Source: an uncultured Bdellovibrio sp. (GTDB lineage Bacteria > Bdellovibrionota > Bdellovibrionia > Bdellovibrionales > Bdellovibrionaceae). Taken from it: a stretch of DNA of 18,004 bases. This document shows positions 14,457 to 18,004 of this stretch, piece after piece. The translations under genes were made by a program, and so were the position numbers. The stretch is taken from assembly GCF_946478835.1 (NCBI RefSeq), contig NZ_CAMLDV010000070.1, positions 1-18,004 on the forward strand, in the 5' to 3' direction. The notes below the pieces were generated by a model. It worked only from the letters and a program-made list of their open reading frames with translations. It did not search any database and was not told where the DNA came from. Position 1 is the first letter of the stretch; each line of letters opens with the position of its first letter.

Positions 14457-14729
14457 CTAGTTTCGGCAAACGTGACCATAAGACACGTTGTTACCCAATG
14501 TGCATTTGCAAGGCTGACCAAAATTATCGTAGTAACCCATATCACAGTAGGTGCCTTCCTTTTTAGTGATGCAGCAGTAGTGAGATGTCGACGCTGATTC
14601 ATCATGGCTCGTTGACAATAAAGACATGATTATCTGTGAAGAAGAAGGCTGTGCAACCTTCGGTGAATCTTCCGCGGCGTAAGCTTTGAAACTAAGGATT
14701 AGCATTAAGAACACAAACACTCTTTTCAT
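14457..14729 (-). CDS. small secreted six-cysteine protein
   Basis: This 90-aa protein has a signal peptide (MKRVFVFLMLILSFKAYA, cleavage near residue 18), a Ser/Thr-rich low-complexity stretch and a compact C-terminal domain with six cysteines (CC, TYC, PCKC, HVC), allowing three disulfides. ATG 14729 follows AAGGAGG with 5-nt spacing. The reading frame continues 26 codons upstream but lacks a site there. No family is recognised. The size and cysteine spacing suggest a small extracytoplasmic domain or inhibitor-like knot, which is a guess from composition only. It is probably monocistronic. Confidence 0.75.
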   Translation of the reverse strand: MKRVFVFLMLILSFKAYAAEDSPKVAQPSSSQIIMSLLSTSHDESASTSHYCCITKKEGTYCDMGYYDNFGQPCKCTLGNNVSYGHVCRN

Positions 14730-14813
14730 AGATCCTCCTTGAAAAAATAATTTCGCATTAGTTTTTCGGATCGAGAGAGGTTCGCGCAAGATGTAATGAA
14801 TCAACACAAATTA

Positions 14814-14833
14814 GATCCGGAAGATTCCGGATC
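14814..14833 (-). terminator. hairpin at the end of the two-helix membrane protein gene
   Basis: GATCCGGAA (14814-14822) and TTCCGGATC (14825-14833) form a tight inverted repeat overlapping the minus-strand stop codon. On the minus strand it is followed by TAATTTG, a weak U-tract, so termination is probable but not certain. Confidence 0.5.
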
Positions 14834-15251
14834 ACACAATCGCATCGAGTTCTTGTACTAAAGACGAAACCTGCTCTTGGGAAAGGGAATCCACTTTGGC
14901 AAGATCGCTTCCCATCACAGCCATTTCTTTTCGTGTCTTAGCAAGAAAGTGAATACTCAGCACTACAGCCATTAAAATCAAAAGACCTGGAATGCTTAAA
15001 AGTCCCAGCAGAGTGATCGCATAAGCTTGTCTTAAAGATCTGTTTTTATCGTGGGCAACAATGTCGGGAGATAAGGGTTGAAAGTTTGAATTTGTGTAAG
15101 ACCAATAGAGATTTAATTTTTCCAGATTGGCATTCAAAGTTTTTAGTTTCACCGAATTAAGACGTCTGCGAACCATGTAGATATTAAAACCGCTCACCAT
15201 AAGTGAGAGGACAAGACAGACGGCCCAAATTCCGACAACTATTTCAATCAT
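14832..15251 (-). CDS. hypothetical membrane protein with two transmembrane helices
   Basis: This 139-aa protein has a first helix at ~2-24 (VVGIWAVCLVLSLMVSGFNIYMV), followed by RRR, and a second at ~78-103 (AITLLGLLSIPGLLILMAVVLSI), followed by a charged, helical C-terminal tail ending in LVQELDAIV. Between the helices is a ~50-residue region with several Asn and Leu residues. By the positive-inside rule the RRR would be cytoplasmic. I do not recognise the family. Only a weak ribosome-binding site (GCAGAG) precedes ATG 15251. The frame is a normal, gap-free coding stretch with a hairpin at its stop. Confidence 0.6.
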   Translation of the reverse strand: MIEIVVGIWAVCLVLSLMVSGFNIYMVRRRLNSVKLKTLNANLEKLNLYWSYTNSNFQPLSPDIVAHDKNRSLRQAYAITLLGLLSIPGLLILMAVVLSIHFLAKTRKEMAVMGSDLAKVDSLSQEQVSSLVQELDAIV

Positions 15252-15436
15252 AACTCTGCCAATGGCTTTGAAGTTTGTGATTTAACTTTAGCACTGAAGC
15301 GTTCAAAACTCTTTGCACGCAGTGTCGCAAGACACGAATGGAGGAGAGTCTGTATTATCGCAGCTCTCGTGAAGGCAAATATCCTAAGCTTCTTTGAAGT
15401 TTTAAAATTGGTATGTTTATAAACCCGGAGGAGAAA

Positions 15437-16063
15437 ATGTCTGTCAGAAAAATAGCGGTGCTCGTGGGAAGTCTTCGTAAAGAATCATTCAATCGTAAGA
15501 TGGCGAAGGTACTTCTTGGTCTTGCGCCTTCTTCGCTAAAACTTGAGATTGTCGAAATCGGAGACCTGCCGCTTTATAACCAAGACCTCGACGACGAAAA
15601 CCGACCTCCCGAAGTTTGGCAGAAGTTCAGAACGCAGATCAAAGGATACGATGGAGTTCTTTTCGTCACTCCCGAATACAATCGCTCCATTCCCGGTGTT
15701 TTGAAAAACGCCATCGACGTGGGATCTCGCCCTTATGGAAAAAGCGTTTGGGAAGGAAAACCTGCCGCGGTGGTGAGTGTGTCTCCGGGAGCGATTGGAG
15801 GCTTCGGTGCCAATCATCATCTGCGCCAGTGCATGGTGTTTTTAAATATGCCAGCGATGCAACAGCCGGAAGCTTATATCTCTAATGCGGCAAAACTTTT
15901 CAGCGCCGACGGATCATTAACTCAGAATGAAACGCGGGAATTTTTGGAGAAGTTTATGAAGGCGTTTGCTGAATGGGTGGAGTTGCATTGTGAAGAAGAA
16001 GCGAGTGAGTCAGTGGCTTCGAAGCGAAAAGGGAGTGAAGAGATTCGCCCCAGTCACAGTTGA
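15437..16063 (+). CDS. NADPH-dependent FMN reductase family (ChrR/YieF-like)
   Basis: This 208-aa flavodoxin-like protein binds FMN through GSLRKESFN (11-19) and TPEYNRSIPGVLKNAIDVGSR (78-98), both hallmarks of the soluble quinone, chromate or azo reductases of this family. It would catalyse two-electron reduction with NAD(P)H in the cytosol and protect against redox cyclers. The last ~25 residues, rich in Glu, Ser and Lys, extend past the family core. ATG 15437 is preceded by GGAGGAG (15427-15433), better than the in-frame ATG at 15413. A TTGAAG-N18-TATAAA pair (15394-15423) may be its promoter, although the start would then fall inside the ribosome-binding site. No terminator is seen after the stop. 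Confidence 0.9.
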   Translation: MSVRKIAVLVGSLRKESFNRKMAKVLLGLAPSSLKLEIVEIGDLPLYNQDLDDENRPPEVWQKFRTQIKGYDGVLFVTPEYNRSIPGVLKNAIDVGSRPYGKSVWEGKPAAVVSVSPGAIGGFGANHHLRQCMVFLNMPAMQQPEAYISNAAKLFSADGSLTQNETREFLEKFMKAFAEWVELHCEEEASESVASKRKGSEEIRPSHS

Positions 16064-16236
16064 ACGAAGTTTTCGAACGTGAGTTGGAAATTTATCAAAT
16101 AAGCGTTTAAAGCAATGCTGACGTAGGTTTCATTCAAATTTTAAGTATTCCTGTAAAGGGCACTGTTTGAAGCCAGTTCCCAGGCTATTACCAATAAGTT
16201 GTCGTGGCGCACGTAGTTTTTTTGGTCGTTGCGAAA

Positions 16237-16264
16237 TTGGTAGTTCTATAAGAACTGGTATACT
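16237..16264 (+). promoter_or_regulatory. candidate promoter with 15-bp palindrome in the spacer
   Basis: TTGGTA (16237-16242) and TATACT (16259-16264) are 16 bp apart. The perfect palindrome AGTTCT-ATA-AGAACT (16242-16256) fills almost the whole spacer, a classic position for a repressor. Its half-site AGTTC recurs downstream. Confidence 0.4.
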
Positions 16265-16312
16265 CACAACTCGTGGATCAAACTTGAGTTCGCGAGCATT
16301 GAAAAAAATTTC

Positions 16313-16346
16313 GAGTTCGAAAGAGTTCGTGTCCCTATGTTATAAT
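16313..16346 (+). promoter_or_regulatory. TATAAT box with two in-phase GAGTTCG repeats
   Basis: TATAAT (16341-16346) is a perfect -10. GAGTTCG occurs at 16313-16319 and 16323-16329, exactly 10 bp apart (one helical turn), with a third copy at 16286-16292. The repeats cover the place of the -35, which is otherwise poor, so an activator or repressor is likely to be needed. Confidence 0.4.
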
Positions 16347-16352
16347 TTGAAG

Positions 16353-16433
16353 ATGCTTTGTCTTGGGCTTGGTCAAAGGCATATGCGGATCACGCAATTT
16401 TCAAAATCTACAAGTGGACTATGTAAAAAATAA
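16353..16433 (+). CDS. possible leaderless 26-codon upstream ORF
   Basis: ATG 16353 lies 6 nt after TATAAT, the same spacing as for the LysR gene at 6541, so a transcript from this box would begin at or within a base or so of this ATG. The 26-residue product is basic, with Cys at 3 and near the C-terminus (GLCKK). It stops 17 nt before the hairpin that covers the toxin's ribosome-binding site. It could be a leader peptide whose translation affects that hairpin, or it could be chance. Nothing in the peptide identifies it. Confidence 0.25.
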   Translation: MLCLGLGQRHMRITQFSKSTSGLCKK

Positions 16434-16449
16434 ATTGAAAGAACGATCG

Positions 16450-16481
16450 CTCCAATGTAAATCTGTTTAAATACATCGGAG
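16450..16481 (+). promoter_or_regulatory. hairpin sequestering the toxin gene's Shine-Dalgarno
   Basis: CTCCAATGTA (16450-16459) pairs with TACATCGGAG (16472-16481), 9 of 10 positions, with a 12-nt A/T-rich loop. The GGAG in the 3' arm (16478-16481) is the ribosome-binding site of ATG 16490, and CTCC in the 5' arm covers it completely. A competing pairing of ATGTAAA (16455-16461) with TTTACAT (16482-16488) would leave GGAG in a loop, so two exclusive folds are possible. Confidence 0.5.
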
Positions 16482-16489
16482 TTTACATA

Positions 16490-17353
16490 ATGAGAACGAA
16501 GCTTCGCGTTACGTGGGGAAACAACTCATGGGTAAAAGACGCAATTGGAAGAATTCGTCCCCACAAACGATTAACCAAAGGGCATCCTAAATGGATCAAT
16601 TATAGGAAGCCTCCTATTAAAGATACTTGTGATTTACGGGTGGCAGGTCATCCAGATTCGGAGTACAGATGTAAATTCACAGATCAAATACTGGAAGAGA
16701 TGCTAAGTACTCATCGAGAAAGCAAGAGTGAACAGCCAATTTGTTTTATTACTTGTGGAGGAACTGCGTCTGGAAAGACATCTGCCGTTCAAAAATACTT
16801 GGATAATAAGAATGACCACTTGAAGTACATTCGAATTGATTATGATGCTTTAAAGCGATGTTTACCTGAATATTCTCATATGGTAGATTTAGGTATTAAA
16901 GAGGCAGCATCTTTCGTTCATGTTGAATCAGCAAAGATGGCCGGGAAGCTATTTAAAAAAGCTCTTGCAGAGAAGATGAATATTATCTTCGAGAAAACTC
17001 TAGCTGAAACTGCACAGACCCAAGAAGAAATTAAGAAACTGAGAAAAAAAGGTTATCTTATCGTGTTAATAGCAGCTCACGTAAAAGTGTCGATTGGTCA
17101 AGAACGTGCAGTACTCAGATACAAGCAAGGAGGCCGTTTTATTGATCCTGGTATTATCGCTGATACTTACCAGAAGGTTCATAAGAGCGTACATCTCTTA
17201 AAGGATGAGGTGGATTCTTTGGCTCTATTTGATAACAATGATAAGGCTTTGAAGCTTATATTGTACAAGGAGGGGGCAACTGTAAAAATTGTTGACAGTG
17301 CTTTATATGAAGAATACCTAAACACAGTTACTCAAGACTATAGACTAGATTAG
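16490..17353 (+). CDS. zeta-toxin-like P-loop kinase, no visible antitoxin
   Basis: This 287-aa protein contains a P-loop, GGTASGKT (Walker A, 90-97). An acidic motif follows (IRIDYDALKRCLPEY, ~115-128), where zeta/PezT toxins carry the catalytic Asp. Next comes IIFEKTLAE (~165-173) and the basic segment ERAVLRYKQGGRFIDPG (205-221), with Arg206, Arg210 and Arg216 in the place of the ATP-contacting arginines. Zeta toxins phosphorylate UDP-N-acetylglucosamine and block cell-wall synthesis. Residues 1-80 are a basic N-terminal region I do not recognise. The classical epsilon/PezA partner is not next to it. The gene is more AT-rich than the left part of the window, which suggests acquisition. ATG 16490 follows GGAG with 8-nt spacing, inside a hairpin. 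The family call is by motif; the toxic activity is inferred. Confidence 0.78.
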   Translation: MRTKLRVTWGNNSWVKDAIGRIRPHKRLTKGHPKWINYRKPPIKDTCDLRVAGHPDSEYRCKFTDQILEEMLSTHRESKSEQPICFITCGGTASGKTSAVQKYLDNKNDHLKYIRIDYDALKRCLPEYSHMVDLGIKEAASFVHVESAKMAGKLFKKALAEKMNIIFEKTLAETAQTQEEIKKLRKKGYLIVLIAAHVKVSIGQERAVLRYKQGGRFIDPGIIADTYQKVHKSVHLLKDEVDSLALFDNNDKALKLILYKEGATVKIVDSALYEEYLNTVTQDYRLD

Positions 17354-17464
17354 ATTTCTAATAATGAAGTATATACACTCCTAGTCATGGTATGCAATTT
17401 GCTATATTGAAATAAGAGCTCTTGGGTGATTAAATTTTTTAAGGAACTGCCGATAGGAAGAGAT

Positions 17465-17662
17465 ATGGATAAAGTAAAAGAAAAAGTAGCTTTTGTTCTT
17501 AGTCTCGTCAGTGTGGGTTTGGTTCGCACGAGCGAAGTTAAGGGTGTTGTGTCTTCAGATGAGCCCGCAAAAAAGGTTTCCGTTGAAACTAAATATGACG
17601 TCGTGAAGAGCTTTATTCGAAGTACTGACGGTCAAGCTGCTCGCAATACAGCGCTTACGTAA
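17465..17662 (+). CDS. small 65-aa protein with N-terminal hydrophobic segment
   Basis: ATG 17465 has AGGA (17455-17458) with 6-nt spacing. The frame ends 24 nt before a strong terminator, so a real short gene is likely. Residues 1-8 are charged and 9-20 are hydrophobic (AFVLSLVSVGLV), followed by a polar tail without cysteines. The N-terminus could be a weak signal peptide or membrane anchor. The codon composition is closer to the window's core genes than to the AT-rich toxin gene upstream. No family is recognised. It is not an obvious antitoxin: it is not coupled to the toxin gene (111-nt gap) and lacks a DNA-binding motif. Confidence 0.5.
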   Translation: MDKVKEKVAFVLSLVSVGLVRTSEVKGVVSSDEPAKKVSVETKYDVVKSFIRSTDGQAARNTALT

Positions 17663-17686
17663 AATTAATTTTGATATTGATATTTT

Positions 17687-17717
17687 AAAAAAGGGTCTCA
17701 TTTTGAGACCCTTTTTT
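17687..17717. terminator. strong bidirectional terminator
   Basis: AAAAAAGGGTCTCA (17687-17700), a TTT loop and TGAGACCCTTTTTT (17704-17717) form a perfect 14-bp stem with A and T tracts on either side. It ends the 65-aa gene. Confidence 0.92.
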
Positions 17718-17903
17718 ATTTCTCTTGCTCTCGCAATTTTCAATTTAAGTACCTCAGTTTTTTAGAACTGTCTTTTAGATATTTATATAACATCAAAGTT
17801 TGTTTCCTTGTGGGAATAACCAAAAGTTTTTTTTGATGGTAATTATTAGAATTGATTGCAATTTACGGAGGAATACTAGAGAGAAGTGATAAATTTTTTG
17901 AAT
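17718..17903. other. AT-rich gap between two terminators
   Basis: No supported gene is seen. GGAGG (17870-17874) stands upstream of a GTG (17886-17888) that begins a nine-codon frame ending in the second terminator, and this is probably chance. A small RNA here is possible but I found no convincing promoter. Confidence 0.4.
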
Positions 17904-17934
17904 AAAAAAACCTAGTAGCGATACTAGGTTTTTT
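17904..17934. terminator. terminator of the tRNA-Pro gene (bidirectional)
   Basis: CCTAGTA (17911-17917), a GCGA loop and TACTAGG (17922-17928) are flanked by seven A's on the left and T's on the right. On the minus strand it follows the tRNA 3' end by ~15 nt and serves as its terminator. Confidence 0.9.
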
Positions 17935-17949
17935 ATTTTTTAAAAAAAT

Positions 17950-18004
17950 TGGTCGGGGAGATAGGATTCGAACCTACGACCCTCTGGTCCCAAACCAGAT
18001 GCGC
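17950..18004 (-). tRNA. tRNA-Pro (UGG), 3' part, cut by the window end
   Basis: On the minus strand the sequence holds an anticodon stem-loop (CTGG-TTTGGGA-CCAG, anticodon TGG), a variable loop, the T-arm with GGTTCGAATCC, and an acceptor end with an encoded CCA (17950-17952). Its similarity to E. coli proline tRNA(UGG) is strong. The D-arm and the 5' acceptor strand lie beyond the window. Confidence 0.95.

Larger units (their letters stand above)
16064..16489. other. long regulatory intergenic region upstream of the zeta-toxin-like gene
   Basis: This is the only gene-free stretch above 300 bases. It holds six AGTTC half-sites: plus strand at 16175, 16242, 16287, 16314 and 16324, and minus strand at 16252-16256. 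It also holds two promoter-like elements, a short leader ORF and a hairpin over the next gene's ribosome-binding site, listed separately. An 88-codon frame at 16167-16433 has no ribosome-binding site and an unconvincing composition, so I do not call it a gene as a whole. Confidence 0.6.

Noticed and set aside
14757..14790. GAACCT on the minus strand upstream of the small six-cysteine gene as an ECF promoter
   Set aside because: The CTAA element is two bases too close compared with the operon promoter at 1503, so the match is not convincing.
16224..16300. Stretch with GCGAAATTGGTAG and TTGAGTTCGCGAG, resembling a tRNA D-arm and T-arm
   Set aside because: No matching acceptor stem or anticodon stem could be paired, so a tRNA or recognisable tRNA remnant is not supported.
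16167..16433. 88-codon open frame upstream of the toxin gene
   Set aside because: No ribosome-binding site and an atypical composition; it runs over the promoter and repeat elements. Only its last 26 codons have a plausible leaderless start.
17349..17362. ATTAGA-TT-TCTAAT repeat at the toxin stop codon as a terminator
   Set aside because: All A/T-rich with a 2-nt centre and no U-tract; too weak to call.

Overview
The window reads as ordinary Gram-negative chromosome, most likely from a predatory Bdellovibrio-type bacterium (Bdellovibrionota). This placement is an inference. It rests on the mix of an OmpA-family protein, many small secreted cysteine-rich proteins, a moderate-GC core with short intergenic gaps, and a protein resembling the DUF6178 family. 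No rRNA, CRISPR array, insertion sequence or integrase was seen. The right-hand 1.9 kb (about 16.1-18.0 kb) is visibly more AT-rich and ends at a tRNA-Pro, which suggests a variable or acquired segment.

Layout. (1) 1-1489: the 3' part of a YheT-like alpha/beta hydrolase, with an in-frame stop at its left edge, coupled by an ATGA overlap to a pyroglutamyl-peptidase (pcp). (2) 1503-2804: an envelope-stress operon with a close match to an RpoE-type ECF promoter, then a Spy/CpxP-like periplasmic protein, an ECF sigma factor, a one-pass anti-sigma candidate and a terminator. (3) 2815-5572: an OmpA-family outer-membrane protein divergent from a lipoprotein with an EF-hand-like loop, then a secreted eight-cysteine protein. 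(4) 5570-7773: a QorB-like NmrA-family reductase divergent from a LysR regulator, then a DUF1904 protein. (5) 7821-9727: a methylation-damage repair operon, an Ada-N/AraC/AlkA fusion coupled to Ogt. (6) 9733-13451, minus strand: a DUF6178-like protein, a DadA-like FAD oxidoreductase and a short-chain dehydrogenase. Between the first two lies a plus-strand promoter that runs straight into a terminator. (7) 13591-16063: a YihY/BrkB membrane protein, a small secreted six-cysteine protein, a two-helix membrane protein and an NADPH-dependent FMN reductase. (8) 16064-18004: a long regulatory region, an orphan zeta-toxin-like kinase, a 65-residue protein, two strong terminators and the 3' part of tRNA-Pro(UGG).

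The most unusual part is the control region of the zeta-toxin-like gene. Within about 430 bp it has six AGTTC half-sites (two forming a perfect palindrome between a candidate -35 and -10), a second TATAAT box placed for a leaderless 26-codon upstream ORF, and a hairpin that pairs directly with the toxin's Shine-Dalgarno sequence. No classical epsilon or PezA antitoxin is visible, so the toxin may be held in check at the RNA or leader-ORF level. Two other self-contained regulatory units are the ECF sigma operon under its own predicted promoter, and a LysR gene whose 20-bp near-palindrome overlaps a TATAAT box only 6 nt from the start codon.
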